Source: Eurosta solidaginis (Eukaryota; Arthropoda; Insecta; Diptera; Tephritidae). Taken from it: a DNA stretch of 64,000 nucleotides. Every line of letters begins with the position of its first letter. Within the stretch, counting starts at the first letter, position 1. A program made the translations under genes and the position numbers. Where the stretch lies: contig NC_090319.1 of NCBI RefSeq assembly GCF_040869045.1, positions 63,274,779 through 63,338,778 on the forward strand, in the 5' to 3' direction. Shown in pieces: positions 27,233 to 42,300 of this stretch. Under the pieces are notes generated by a model, which was not told where the DNA came from, did no database searches, and saw only the letters and a program-made list of their open reading frames with translations.

Positions 27233-28977
27233 TTATTTTTAATGAGTAAATACCAAGAAACAATTGGTACACTTAATTAGTTTTATCTGTTTCCAACCTG
27301 CTTAGTATGTTCTATTCTCGACTACCACAAAACCATAGTTGGAAGTAGTGAACTATTTATCCACAAAATTCAATATCTTTATGCATATTCCAGAAAAATG
27401 AAATGAGTTCAGCATTGAACAAATATTTTGCTTTACTTTTGTTAAAGAAGTTTCCTAATAATTGTTTGTTTATAAATGAATTCGGAGAGTTTAATTATGT
27501 TGTTAATTTTAAACGTGGAGCTACAACTTTATTTTTAATGAGTAAATACCAAGAAACAATTGGTACACTTAATTAGTTTTATCTGCTTCCAACCTGCTTA
27601 GTATGTTCTATTCTCGACTACCACAAAACCATAGTTGGAAGTAGTGAACTATTTATCCACAAAATTCAATATCTTTATGCATATTCCAGAAAAATGAAAT
27701 GAGTTCAGCATTGAACAAATATTTTGCTTTACTTTTGTCAAAGAAGTTTCCTAATAATTGTTTGTTTATAAATGAATTCGGAGAGTTTAATTCTGTTGTT
27801 AATTTTAAACGTGGATCTACAACTTTATTTTTAATGAGTAAATACCAAGAAACAATTGGTACACTTAATTAGTTTTATCTGTTTCCAACCTGCTTAGGAT
27901 GTTCTATTCTCTACTACCACAAAACCATAGTTGGAAGCAGTGAACTATTTATCCACAAAATTCAATATCTTTATGCATATTCCAGAAAAATGAAATGAGT
28001 TCAGCATTGAACAAATATTTTGCTTTACTTTTGTAAATGAATTCGGAGAGTTTAATTCTGTTGTTAATTTTAAACGTGGAGCTACAACTTTATTTTTAAT
28101 GAGTAAATACCAAGAAACAATTGGTACACTTAATTAGTTTTATCTGTTTCCAACCTGCTTAGGATGTTCTATTCTCTACTACCACAAAACCATAGTTGGA
28201 AGCAGTGAACTATTTATCCACAAAATTCAATATCTTTATGCATATTCCAGAAAAATGAAATGAGTTCAGCATTGAACAAATATTTTGCTTTACTTTTGTC
28301 AAAGAAGTTTCCTAATAATTGTTTGTTTATAAATGAATTCGGAGAGTTTAATTCTGTTGTTAATTTTAAACGTGGAGCTACAACTTTATTTTTAATGAGT
28401 AAATACCAAGAAACAATTGGTACACTTAATTAGTTTTATCTGTTTCCAACCTGCTTAGGATGTTCTATTCTCTACTACCACAAAACCATAGTTGGAAGCA
28501 GTGAACTATTTATCCACAAAATTCAATATCTTTATGCATATTCCAGAAAAATGAAATGAGTTCAGCATTGAACAAATATTTTGCTTTACTTTTGTCAAAG
28601 AAGTTTCCTAATAATTGTTTGTTTATAAATGAATTCGGAGAGTTTAATTCTGTTGTTAATTTTAAACGTGGATCTACAACTTTATTTTTAATGAGTAAAT
28701 ACCAAGAAACAATTGGTACACTTAATTAGTTTTATCTGTTTCCAACCTGCTTAGGATGTTCTATTCTCTACTACCACAAAACCATAGTTGGAAGCAGTGA
28801 ACTATTTATCCACAAAATTCAATATCTTTATGCATATTCCAGAAAAATAAAATGAGTTCAGCATTGAACAAATATTTTGCTTTACTTTTGTCAAAGAAGT
28901 TTCCTAATAATTGTTTGTTTATAAATGAATTCGGAGAGTTTAATTCTGTTGTTAATTTTAAACGTGGAGTTACAACT
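27233..28977. repeat. Six-monomer higher-order cassette, copy 4, with a 31-bp deletion
   Basis: The order of variants matches the other three cassettes, seven monomers after copy 3. The third monomer lacks 31 bp between TTTTGT and AAATGAATTC at about 28034, which makes it 265 bp. A private AAAATAAAATG change lies near 28850. The deletion is absent from the other three copies, so it arose after this cassette was duplicated. Confidence 0.85.
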
Positions 28978-30989
28978 TTATTTTTAATGAGTAAATACCA
29001 AGAAACAATTGGTACACTTAATTAGTTTTATCTGTTTCCAACCTGCTTAGTATGTTCTATTCTCGACTACCACAAAACCATAGTTGGAAGTAGTGAACTA
29101 TTTATCCACAAAATTCAATATCTTTATGCATATTCCAGAAAAATGAAATGAGTTCAGCATTGAACAAATATTTTGCTTTACTTTTGTCAAAGAAGTTTCC
29201 TAATAATTGTTTGTTTATAAATGAATTCGGAGAGTTTAATTCTGTTGTTAATTTTAAACGTGGAGCTACAACTTTATTTTTAATGAGTAAATACCAAGAA
29301 ACAATTGGTACACTTAATTAGTTTTATCTGTTTCCAACCTGCTTAGTATGTTCTATTCTCGACTACCACAAAACCATAGTTGGAAGTAGTGAACTATTTA
29401 TCCACAAAATTCAATATCTTTATGCATATTCCAGAAAAATGAAATGAGTTCAGCATTGAACAAATATTTTGCTTTACTTTTGTCAAAGAAGTTTCCTAAT
29501 AATTGTTTGTTTATAAATGAATTCGGAGAGTTTAATTCTGTTGTTAATTTTAAACGTGGAGCTACAACTTTATTTTTAATGAGTAAATTCCAAGAAACAA
29601 TTGGTACACTTAATTAGTTTTATCTGTTTCCAACCTGCTTAGTATGTTCTATTCTCGACTACCACAAAACCATAGTTGGAAGTAGTGAACTATTTATCCA
29701 CAAAATTCAATATCTTTATGCATATTCCAGAAAAATGAAATGAGTTCAGCATTGAACAAATATTTTGCTTTACTTTTGTCAAAGAAGTTTCCTAATAATT
29801 GTTTGTTTATAAATGAATTCGGAGAGTTTAATTCTGTTGTTAATTTTAAACGTGGATCTACAACTTTATTTTTAATGAGTAAATACCAAGAAACAATTGG
29901 TACACTTAATTAGTTTTATCTGTTTCCAACCTGCTTAGGATGTTCTATTCTCTACTACCACAAAACCATAGTTGGAAGCAGTGAACTATTTATCCACAAA
30001 ATTCAATATCTTTATGCATATTCCAGAAAAATGAAATGAGTTCAGCATTGAACAAATATTTTGCTTTACTTTTGTCAAAGAAGTTTCCTAATAATTGTTT
30101 GTTTATAAATGAATTCGGAGAGTTTAATTCTGTTGTTAATTTTAAACGTGGAGCTACAACTTTATTTTTAATGAGTAAATACCAAGAAACAATTGGTACA
30201 CTTAATTAGTTTTATCTGTTTCCAACCTGCTTAGTATGTTCTATTCTCGACTACCACAAAACCATAGTTGGAAGTAGTGAACTATTTATCCACAAAATTC
30301 AATATCTTTATGCATATTCCAGAAAAATGAAATGAGTTCAGCATTGAACAAATATTTTGCTTTACTTTTGTCAAAGAAGTTTCCTAATAATTGTTTGTTT
30401 ATAAATGAATTCGGAGAGTTTAATTCTGTTGTTAATTTTAAACGTGGAGCTACAACTTTATTTTTAATGAGTAAATACCAAGAAACAATTGGTACACTTA
30501 ATTAGTTTTATCTGTTTCCAACCTGCTTAGTATGTTCTATTCTCGACTACCACAAAACCATAGTTGGAAGTAGTGAACTATTTATCCACAAAATTCAATA
30601 TCTTTATGCATATTCCAGAAAAATGAAATGAGTTCAGCATTGAACAAATATTTTGCTTTACTTTTGTCAAAGAAGTTTCCTAATAATTGTTTGTTTATAA
30701 ATGAATTCGGAGAGTTTAATTCTGTTGTTAATTTTAAACGTGGATCTACAACTTTATTTTTAATGAGTAAATACCAAGAAACAATTGGTACACTTAATTA
30801 GTTTTATCTGTTTCCAACCTGCTTAGGATGTTCTATTCTCTACTACCACAAAACCATAGTTGGAAGCAGTGAACTATTTATCCACAAAATTCAATATCTT
30901 TATGCATATTCCAGAAAAATGAAATGAGTTCAGCATTGAACAAATATTTTGCTTTACTTTTGTCAAAGAAGTTTCCTAATAATTGTTTG

Positions 30990-31051
30990 TTTATAAATGA
31001 ATTCGGAGAGTTTAATTTTGTTTATAAATGAATTCGGAGAGTTTAATTCTG
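30990..31051. repeat. 31-bp tandem duplication inside one monomer
   Basis: The stretch beginning TTTATAAATGAATTCGG occurs twice in a row (30990-31020 and 31021-31051) with one mismatch, so this monomer is 327 bp long. The same monomer has private changes downstream (TTGGTAATT, AAGCGTGG, GAGTAACTACC). It is the only length gain I found in block 1. Confidence 0.9.
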
Positions 31052-34000
31052 TTGGTAATTTTAAGCGTGGAGCTACAACTTTATTTTTAATGAGTAACTA
31101 CCAAGAAACAATTGGTACACTTAATTAGTTTTATCTGTTTCCAACCTGCTTAGTATGTTCTATTCTCGACTACCACAAAACCATAGTTGGAAGTAGTGAA
31201 CTATTTATCCACAAAATTCAATATCTTTATGCATATTCCAGAAAAATGAAATGAGTTCAGCATTGAACAAATATTTTGCTTTACTTTTGTCAAAGAAGTT
31301 TCCTAATAATTGTTTGTTTATAAATGAATTCGGAGAGTTTAATTCTGTTGTTAATTTTAAACGTGGAGCTACAACTTTATTTTTAATGAGTAAATACCAA
31401 GAAACAATTGGTACACTTAATTAGTTTTATCTGTTTCCAACCTGCTTAGTATGTTCTATTCTCGACTACCACAAAACCATAGTTGGAAGTAGTGAACTAT
31501 TTATCCACAAAATTCAATATCTTTATGCATATTCCAGAAAAATGAAATGAGTTCAGCATTGAACAAATATTTTGCTTTACTTTTGTCAAAGAAGTTTCCT
31601 AATAATTGTTTGTTTATAAATGAATTCGGAGAGTTTAATTCTGTTGTTAATTTTAAACGTGGAGCTACAACTTTATTTTTAATGAGTAAATACGAAGAAA
31701 CAATTGGTACACTTAATTAGTTTTATCTGTTTCCAACCTGCTTAGTATGTTCTATTCTCGACTACCACAAAACCATAGTTGGAAGTAGTGAACTATTTAT
31801 CCACAAAATTCAATATCTTTATGCATATTCCAGAAAAATGAAATGAGTTCAGCATTGAACAAATATTTTGCTTTACTTTTGTCAAAGAAGTTTCCTAATA
31901 GTTGTTTGTTTATAAATGAATTCGGAAAGTTTAATTCTGTTGTTAATTTTAAGCGTGGAGCTACAACTTTATTTTTAATGAGTAAATACCAAGAAACAAT
32001 TGGTACACTTAATTAGTTTTATCTGTTTCCAACCTGCTTAGTATGTTCTATTCTCGACTACCACAAAACCATAGTTGGAAGTAGTGAACTATTTATCCAC
32101 AAAATTCAATATCTTTATGCATATTCCAGAAAAATGAAATGAGTTCAGCATTGAACAAATATTTTGCTTTACTTTTGTCAAAGAAGTTTCCTAATAATTG
32201 TTTGTTTATAAATGAATTCGGAGAGTTTAATTCTGTTGTTAATTTTAAACGTGGAGCTACAACTTTATTTTAAATGAGTAAATACCAAGAAACAATTGGT
32301 ACACTTAATTAGTTTTATCTGTTTCCAACCTGCTTAGTATGTTCTATTCTCGACTACCACAAAACCATAGTTGGAAGTAGTGAACTATTTATCCACAAAA
32401 TTCAATATCTTTATGCATATTCCAGAAAAATGAAATGAGTTCAGCATTGAACAAATATTTTGCTTTACTTTTGTCAAAGAAGTTTCCTAATAATTGTTTG
32501 TTTATAAATGAATTCGGAGAGTTTAATTCTGTTGTTAATTTTAAACGTGGAGCTACAACTTTATTTTAAATGAGTAAATACCAAGAAACAATTGGTACAC
32601 TTAATTAGTTTTATCTGTTTCCAACCTGCTTAGTATGTTCTATTCTCGACTACCACAAAACCATAGTTGGAAGTAGTGAACTATTTATCCACAAAATTCA
32701 ATATCTTTATGCATATTCCAGAAAAATGAAATGAGTTCAGCATTGAACAAATATTTTGCTTTACTTTTGTCAAAGAAGTTTCCTAATAATTGTTTGTTTA
32801 TAAATGAATTCGGAGAGTTTAATTCTGTTGTTAATTTTAAACGTGGAGCTACAACTTTATTTTAAATGAGTAAATACCAAGAAACAATTGGTACACTTAA
32901 TTAGTTTTATCTGTTTCCAACCTGCTTAGTATGTTCTATTCTCGACTACCACAAAACCATAGTTGGAAGTAGTGAACTATTTATCCACAAAATTCAATAT
33001 CTTTATGCATATTCCAGAAAAATGAAATGAGTTCAGCATTGAACAAATATTTTGCTTTACTTTTGTCAAAGAAGTTTCCTAATAATTGTTTGTTTATAAA
33101 TGAATTCGGAGAGTTTAATTCTGTTGTTAATTTTAAACGTGGAGCTACAACTTTATTTTTAATGAGTAAATACCAAGAAACAATTGGTACACTTAATTAG
33201 TTTTATCTGTTTCCAACCTGCTTAGTATGTTCTATTCTCGACTACCACAAAACCATAGTTGGAAGTAGTGAACTATTTATCCACAAAATTCAATATCTTT
33301 ATGCATATTCCAGAAAAATGAAATGAGTTCAGCATTGAACAAATATTTTGCTTTACTTTTGTCAAAGAAGTTTCCTAATAATTGTTTGTTTATAAATGAA
33401 TTCGGAGAGTTTAATTCTGTTGTTAATTTTAAACGTGGAGCTACAACTTTATTTTAAATGAGTAAATACCAAGAAACAATTGGTACACTTAATTAGTTTT
33501 ATCTGTTTCCAACCTGCTTAGTATGTTCTATTCTCGACTACCACAAAACCATAGTTGGAAGTAGTGAACTATTTATCCACAAAATTCAATATCTTTATGC
33601 ATATTCCAGAAAAATGAAATGAGTTCAGCATTCAGTAAATATTTTGCTTTACTTTTGTCAAAGAAGTTTCCTAATAATTGTTTGTTTATAAATGAATTCG
33701 GAGAGTTTAATTCTGTTGTTAATTTTAAACGTGGAGCTACAACTTTATTTTTAATGAGTAAATACCAAGAAACAATTGGTACACTTAATTAGTTTTATCT
33801 GTTTCCAACCTGCTTAGTATGTTCTATTCTCGACTACCACAAAACCATAGTTGGAAGTAGTGAACTATTTATCCACAAAATTCAATATCTTTATGCATAT
33901 TCCAGAAAAATGAAATGAGTTCAGCATTGAACAAATATTTTGCTTTACTTTTGTCAAAGAAGTTTCCTAATAATTGTTTGTTTATAAATGAATTCGGAGA

Positions 34001-37000
34001 GTTTAATTCTGTTGTTAATTTTAAACGTGGAGCTACAACTTTATTTTTAATGAGTAAATACCAAGAAACAATTGGTACACTTAATTAGTTTTATCTGTTT
34101 CCAACCTGCTTAGTATGTTCTATTCTCGACTACCACAAAACCATAGTTGGAAGTACTGAACTATTTATCCACAAAATTCAATATCTTTATGCATATTCCA
34201 GAAAAATGAAATGAGTTCAGCATTGAACAAATATTTTGCTTTACTTTTGTCAAAGAAGTTTCCTAATAATTGTTTGTTTATAAATGAATTCGGAGAGTTT
34301 AATTCTGTTGTTAATTTTAAACGTGGAGCTACAACTTTATTTTTAATGAGTAAATACCAAGAAACAATTGGTACACTTAATTAGTTTTATCTGTTTCCAA
34401 CCTGCTTAGTATGTTCTATTCTCGACTACCACAAAACCATAGTTGGAAGTAGTGAACTATTTATCCACAAAATTCAATATCTTTATGCATATTCCAGAAA
34501 AATGAAATGAGTTCAGCATTGAACAAATATTTTGCTTTACTTTTGTCAAAGAAGTTTCCTAATAATTGTTTGTTTATAAATGAATTCGGAGAGTTTAATT
34601 CTGTTGTTAATTTTAAACGTGGAGCTACAACTTTATTTTAAATGAGTAAATACCAAGAAACAATTGGTACACTTAATTAGTTTTATCTGTTTCCAACCTG
34701 CTTAGTATGTTCTATTCTCGACTACCACAAAACCATAGTTGGAAGTAGTGAACTATTTATCCACAAAATTCAATATCTTTATGCATATTCCAGAAAAATG
34801 AAATGAGTTCAGCATTGAACAAATATTTTGCTTTACTTTTGTCAAAGAAGTTTCCTAATAATTGTTTGTTTATAAATGAATTCGGAGAGTTTAATTCTGT
34901 TGTTAATTTTAAACGTGGAGCTACAACTTTATTTTTAATGAGTAAATACCAAGAAACAATTGGTACACTTAATTAGTTTTATCTGTTTCCAACCTGCTTA
35001 GTATGTTCTATTCTCGACTACCACAAAACCATAGTTGGAAGTAGTGAACTATTTATCCACAAAATTCAATATCTTTATGCATATTCCAGAAAAATGAAAT
35101 GAGTTCAGCATTGAACAAATATTTTGCTTTACTTTTGTCAAAGAAGTTTCCTAATAATTGTTTGTTTATAAATGAATTCGGAGAGTTTAATTCTGTTGTT
35201 AATTTTAAACGTGGAGCTACAACTTTATTTTAAATGAGTAAATACCAAGAAACAATTGGTACACTTAATTAGTTTTATCTGTTTCCAACCTGCTTAGTAT
35301 GTTCTATTCTCGACTACCACAAAACCATAGTTGGAAGTAGTGAACTATTTATCCACAAAATTCAATATCTTTATGCATATTCCAGAAAAATGAAATGAGT
35401 TCAGCATTGAACAAATATTTTGCTTTACTTTTGTCAAAGAAGTTTCCTAATAATTGTTTGTTTATAAATGAATTCGGAGAGTTTAATTCTGTTGTTAATT
35501 TTAAACGTGGAGCTACAACTTTATTTTTAATGAGTAAATACCAAGAAACAATTGGTACACTTAATTAGTTTTATCTGTTTCCACCTGCTTAGTATGTTCT
35601 ATTCTCGACTACCACAAAACCATAGTTGGAAGTAGTGAACTATTTATCCACAAAATTCAATATCTTTATGCATATTCCAGAAAAATGAAATGAGTTCAGC
35701 ATTCAGTAAATATTTTGCTTTACTTTTGTCAAAGAAGTTTCCTAATAATTGTTTGTTTATAAATGAATTCGGAGAGTTTAATTCTGTTGTTAATTTTAAA
35801 CGTGGAGCTACAACTTTATTTTTAATGAGTAAATACCAAGAAACAATTGGTACACTTAATTAGTTTTATCTGTTTCCAACCTGCTTAGTATGTTCTATTC
35901 TCGACTACCACAAAACCATAGTTGGAAGTAGTGAACTATTTATCCACAAAATTCAATATCTTTATGCATATTCCAGAAAAATGAAATGAGTTCAGCATTC
36001 AGTAAATATTTTGCTTTACTTTTGTCAAAGAAGTTTCCTAATAATTGTTTGTTTATAAATGAATTCGGAGAGTTTAATTCTGTTGTTAATTTTAAGCGTG
36101 GAGCTACAACTTTATTTTTAATGAGTAAATACCAAGAAACAATTGGTACACTTAATTAGTTTTATCTGTTTCCAACCTGCTTAGTATGTTCTATTCTCGA
36201 CTACCACAAAACCATAGTTGGAAGTAGTGAACTATTTATCCACAAAATTCAATATCTTTATGCATATTCCAGAAAAATGAAATGAGTTCAGCATTGAACA
36301 AATATTTTGCTTTACTTTTGTCAAAGAAGTTTCCTAATAATTGTTTGTTTATAAATGAATTCGGAGAGTTTAATTCTGTTGTTAATTTTAAACGTGGAGC
36401 TACAACTTTATTTTAAATGAGTAAATACCAAGAAACAATTGGTACACTTAATTAGTTTTATCTGTTTCCAACCTGCTTAGTATGTTCTATTCTCGACTAC
36501 CACAAAACCATAGTTGGAAGTAGTGAACTATTTATCCACAAAATTCAATATCTTTATGCATATTCCAGAAAAATGAAATGAGTTCAGCATTGAACAAATA
36601 TTTTGCTTTACTTTTGTCAAAGAAGTTTCCTAATAATTGTTTGTTTATAAATGAATTCGGAGAGTTTAAATCTGTTGTTAATTTTAAACGTGGAGCAACA
36701 ACTTTATTTTTAATGAGTAAATACCAAGAAACAATTGGTACACTTAATTAGTTTTATCTGTTTCCAACCTGCTTAGTATGTTCTATTCTCGACTACCACA
36801 AAACCATAGTTGGAAGTAGTGAACTATTTATCCACAAAATTCAATATCTTTATGCATATTCCAGAAAAATGAAATGAGTTCAGCATTGAACAAATATTTT
36901 GCTTTACTTTTGTCAAAGAAGTTTCCTAATAATTGTTTGTTTATAAATGAATTCGGAGAGTTTAATTCTGTTGTTAATTTTAAACGTGGAGCTACAACTT

Positions 37001-39367
37001 TATTTTTAATGAGTAAATACCAAGAAACAATTGGTACACTTAATTAGTTTTATCTGTTTCCAACCTGCTTAGTATGTTCTATTCTCGACTACCACAAAAC
37101 CATAGTTGGAAGTAGTGAACTATTTATCCACAAAATTCAATATCTTTATGCATATTCCAGAAAAATGAAATGAGTTCAGCATTGAACAAATATTTTGCTT
37201 TACTTTTGTCAAAGAAGTTTCCTAATAATTGTTTGTTTATAAATGAATTCGGAGAGTTTAATTCTGTTGTTAATTTTAAACGTGGAGCTACAACTTTATT
37301 TTTAATGAGTAAATACCAAGAAACAATTGGTACACTTAATTAGTTTTATCTGTTTCCAACCTGCTTAGTATGTTCTATTCTCGACTACCACAAAACCATA
37401 GTTGGAAGTAGTGAACTATTTATCCACAAAATTCAATATCTTTATGCATATTCCAGAAAAATGAAATGAGTTCAGCATTGAACAAATATTTTGCTTTACT
37501 TTTGTCAAAGAAGTTTCCTAATAATTGTTTGTTTATAAATGAATTCGGAGAGTTTAATTCTGTTGTTAATTTTAAACGTGGAGCTACAACTTTATTTTTA
37601 ATGAGTAAATACCAAGAAACAATTGGTACACTTAATTAGTTTTATCTGTTTCCAACCTGCTTAGTATGTTCTATTCTCGACTACCACAAAACCATAGTTG
37701 GAAGTAGTGAACTATTTATCCACAAAATTCAATATCTTTATGCATATTCCAGAAAAATGAAATGAGTTCAGCATTCAGTAAATATTTTGCTTTACTTTTG
37801 TCAAAGAAGTTTCCTAATAATTGTTTGTTTATAAATGAATTCGGAGAGTTTAATTCTGTTGTTAATTTTAAACGTGGAGCTACAACTTTATTTTAAATGA
37901 GTAAATACCAAGAAACAATTGGTACACTTAATTAGTTTTATCTGTTTCCAACCTGCTTAGTATGTTCTATTCTCGACTACCACAAAACCATAGTTGGAAG
38001 TAGTGAACTATTTATCCACAAAATTCAATATCTTTATGCATATTCCAGAAAAATGAAATGAGTTCAGCATTGAACAAATATTTTGCTTTACTTTTGTCAA
38101 AGAAGTTTCCTAATAATTGTTTGTTTATAAATGAATTCGGAGAGTTTAATTCTGTTGTTAATTTTAAACGTGGAGCTACAACTTTATTTTTAATGAGTAA
38201 ATACCAAGAAACAATTGGTACACTTAATTAGTTTTATCTGTTTCCAACCTGCTTAGTATGTTCTATTCTCGACTACCACAAAACCATAGTTGGAAGTAGT
38301 GAACTATTTATCCACAAAATTCAATATCTTTATGCATATTCCAGAAAAATGAAATGAGTTCAGCATTGAACAAATATTTTGCTTTACTTTTGTCAAAGAA
38401 GTTTCCTAATAATTGTTTGTTTATAAATGAATTCGGAGAGTTTAATTCTGTTGTTAATTTTAAACGTGGAGCTACAACTTTATTTTTAATGAGTAAATAC
38501 CAAGAAACAATTGGTACACTTAATTAGTTTTATCTGTTTCCAACCTGCTTAGTATGTTCTATTCTCGACTACCACAAAACCATAGTTGGAAGTAGTGAAC
38601 TATTTATCCACAAAATTCAATATCTTTATGCATATTCCAGAAAAATGAAATGAGTTCAGCATTGAACAAATATTTTGCTTTACTTTTGTCAAAGAAGTTT
38701 CCTAATAATTGTTTGTTTATAAATGAATTCGGAGAGTTTAATTCTGTTGTTAATTTTAAACGTGGAGCTACAACTTTATTTTTAATGAGTAAATACCAAG
38801 AAACAATTGGTACACTTAATTAGTTTTATCTGTTTCCAACCTGCTTAGTATGTTCTATTCTCGACTACCACAAAACCATAGTTGGAAGTAGTGAACTATT
38901 TATCCACAAAATTCAATATCTTTATGCATATTCCAGAAAAATGAAATGAGTTCAGCATTGAACAAATATTTTGCTTTACTTTTGTCAAAGAACTTTCCTA
39001 ATAATTGTTTGTTTATAAATGAATTCGGAGAGTTTAATTCTGTTGTTAATTTTAAACGTGGAGCTACAACTTTATTTTTAATGAGTAAATACCAAGAAAC
39101 AATTGGTACACTTAATTAGTTTTATCTGTTTCCAACCTGCTTAGTATGTTCTATTCTCTACTACCACAAAACCATAGTTGGAAGCAGTGAACTATTTATC
39201 CACAAAATTCAATATCTTTATGCATATTCCAGAAAAATGAAATGAGTTCAGCATTGAACAAATATTTTGCTTTACTTTTGTCAAAGAAGTTTCCTAATAA
39301 TTGTTTGTTTATAAATGAATTCGGAGAGTTTAATTCTGTTGTTAATTTTAAACGTGGAGCTACAACT

Positions 39368-42300
39368 TTATTTTTAATGAGTAAATACCAAGAAACAATT
39401 GGTACACTTAATTAGTTTTATCTGTTTCCTACCTGCTTAGTATGTTCTATTCTCGACTACCACAAAACCATAGTTGGAAGTAGTGAACTATTTATCCACA
39501 AAATTCAATATCTTTATGCATATTCCAGAAAAATGAAATGAGTTCAGCATTGAACAAATATTTTGCTTTACTTTTGTTAAAGAAGTTTCCTAATAATTGT
39601 TTGTTTATAAATGAATTCGGAGAGTTTAATTATGTTGTTAATTTTAAACGTGGAGCTACAACTTTATTTTTAATGAGTAAATACCAAGAAACAATTGGTA
39701 CACTTAATTAGTTTTATCTGCTTCCAACCTGCTTAGTATGTTCTATTCTCTACTACCACAAAACCATAGTTGGAAGCAGTGAACTATTTATCCACAAAAT
39801 TCAATATCTTTATGCATATTCCAGAAAAATGAAATGAGTTCAGCATTGAACAAATATTTTGCTTTACTTTTGTCAAAGAAGTTTCCTAATAATTGTTTGT
39901 TTATAAATGAATTCGGAGAGTTTAATTATGTTGTTAATTTTAAACGTGGAGCTACAACTTTATTTTTAATGAGTAAATACCAAGAAACAATTGGTACACT
40001 TAATTAGTTTTATCTGCTTCCAACCTGCTTAGTATGTTCTATTCTCTACTACCACAAAACCATAGTTGGAAGCAGTGAACTATTTATCCACAAAATTCAA
40101 TATCTTTATGCATATTCCAGAAAAATGAAATGAGTTCAGCATTGAACAAATATTTTGCTTTACTTTTGTCAAAGAACTTTCCTAATAATTGTTTGTTTAT
40201 AAATGAATTCGGAGAGTTTAATTATGTTGTTAATTTTAAACGTGGAGCTACAACTTTATTTTTAATGAGTAAATACCAAGAAACAATTGGTACACTTAAT
40301 TAGTTTTATCTGCTTCCAACCTGCTTAGTATGTTCTATTCTCTACTACCACAAAACCATAGTTGGAAGTAGTGAACTATTTATCCACAAAATTCAATATC
40401 TTTATGCATATTCCAGAAAAATGAAATGAGTTCAGCATTGAACAAATATTTTGCTTTACTTTTGTTAAAGAAGTTTCCTAATAATTGTTTGTTTATAAAT
40501 GAATTCGGAGAGTTTAATTATGTTGTTAATTTTAAACGTGGAGCTACAACTTTATTTTTAATGAGTAAATACCAAGAAACAATTGGTACACTTAATTAGT
40601 TTTATCTGCTTCCAACCTGCTTAGTATGTTCTATTCTCTACTACCACAAAACCATAGTTGGAAGCAGTGAACTATTTATCCACAAAATTCAATATCTTTA
40701 TGCATATTCCAGAAAAATGAAATGAGTTCAGCATTGAACAAATATTTTGCTTTACTTTTGTCAAAGAACTTTCCTAATAATTGTTTGTTTATAAATGAAT
40801 TCGGAGAGTTTAATTATGTTGTTAATTTTAAACGTGGAGCTACAACTTTATTTTTAATGAGTAAATACCAAGAAACAATTGGTACACTTAATTAGTTTTA
40901 TCTGTTTCCAACCTGCTTAGTATGTTCTATTCTCTACTACCACAAAACCATAGTTGGAAGCAGTGAACTATTTATCCACAAAATTCAATATCTTTATGCA
41001 TATTCCAGAAAAATGAAATGAGTTCAGCATTGAACAAATATTTTGCTTTACTTTTGTCAAAGAAGTTTCCTAATAATTGTTTGTTTATAAATGAATTCGG
41101 AGAGTTTAATTCTGTTGTTAATTTTAAACGTGGAGCTACAACTTTATTTTTAATGAGTAAATACCAAGAAACAATTGGTACACTTAATTAGTTTTATCTG
41201 TTTCCTACCTGCTTAGTATGTTCTATTCTCGACTACCACAAAACCATAGTTGGAAGTAGTGAACTATTTATCCACAAAATTCAATATCTTTATGCATATT
41301 CCAGAAAAATGAAATGAGTTCAGCATTGAACAAATATTTTGCTTTACTTTTGTTAAAGAAGTTTCCTAATAATTGTTTGTTTATAAATGAATTCGGAGAG
41401 TTTAATTATGTTGTTAATTTTAAACGTGGAGCTACAACTTTATTTTTAATGAGTAAATACCAAGAAACAATTGGTACACTTAATTAGTTTTATCTGCTTC
41501 CAACCTGCTTAGTATGTTCTATTCTCGACTACCACAAAACCATAGTTGGAAGTAGTGAACTATTTATCCACAAAATTCAATATCTTTATGCATATTCCAG
41601 AAAAATTAAATGAGTTCAGCATTCAATAAATATTTTGCTTTACTTTTGTCAAAGAAGTTTCCTAATAATTGTTTGTTTATAAATGAATTCGGAGAGTTTA
41701 ATTCTGTTGTTAATTTTAAACGTGGAGCTACAACTTTATTTTTAATGAGTAAATACCAAGAAACAATTGGTACACTTAATTAGTTTTATCTGCTTCCAAC
41801 CTGCTTAGTATGTTCTATTCTCGACTACCACAAAACCATAGTTGGAAGTAGTGAACTATTTATCCACAAAATTCAATATCTTTATGCATATTCCAGAAAA
41901 ATGAAATGAGTTCAGCATTGAACAAATATTTTGCTTTACTTTTGTCAAAGAAGTTTCCTAATAATTGTTTGTTTATAAATGAATTCGGAGAGTTTAATTA
42001 TGTTGTTAATTTTAAACGTGGAGCTACAACTTTATTTTTAATGAGTAAATACCAAGAAACAATTGGTACACTTAATTAGTTTTATCTGCTTCCAACCTGC
42101 TTAGTATGTTCTATTCTCGACTACCACAAAACCATAGTTGGAAGTAGTGAACTATTTATCCACAAAATTCAATATCTTTATGCATATTCCAGAAAAATTA
42201 AATGAGTTCAGCATTCAATAAATATTTTGCTTTACTTTTGTCAAAGAAGTTTCCTAATAATTGTTTGTTTATAAATGAATTCGGAGAGTTTAATTCTGTT

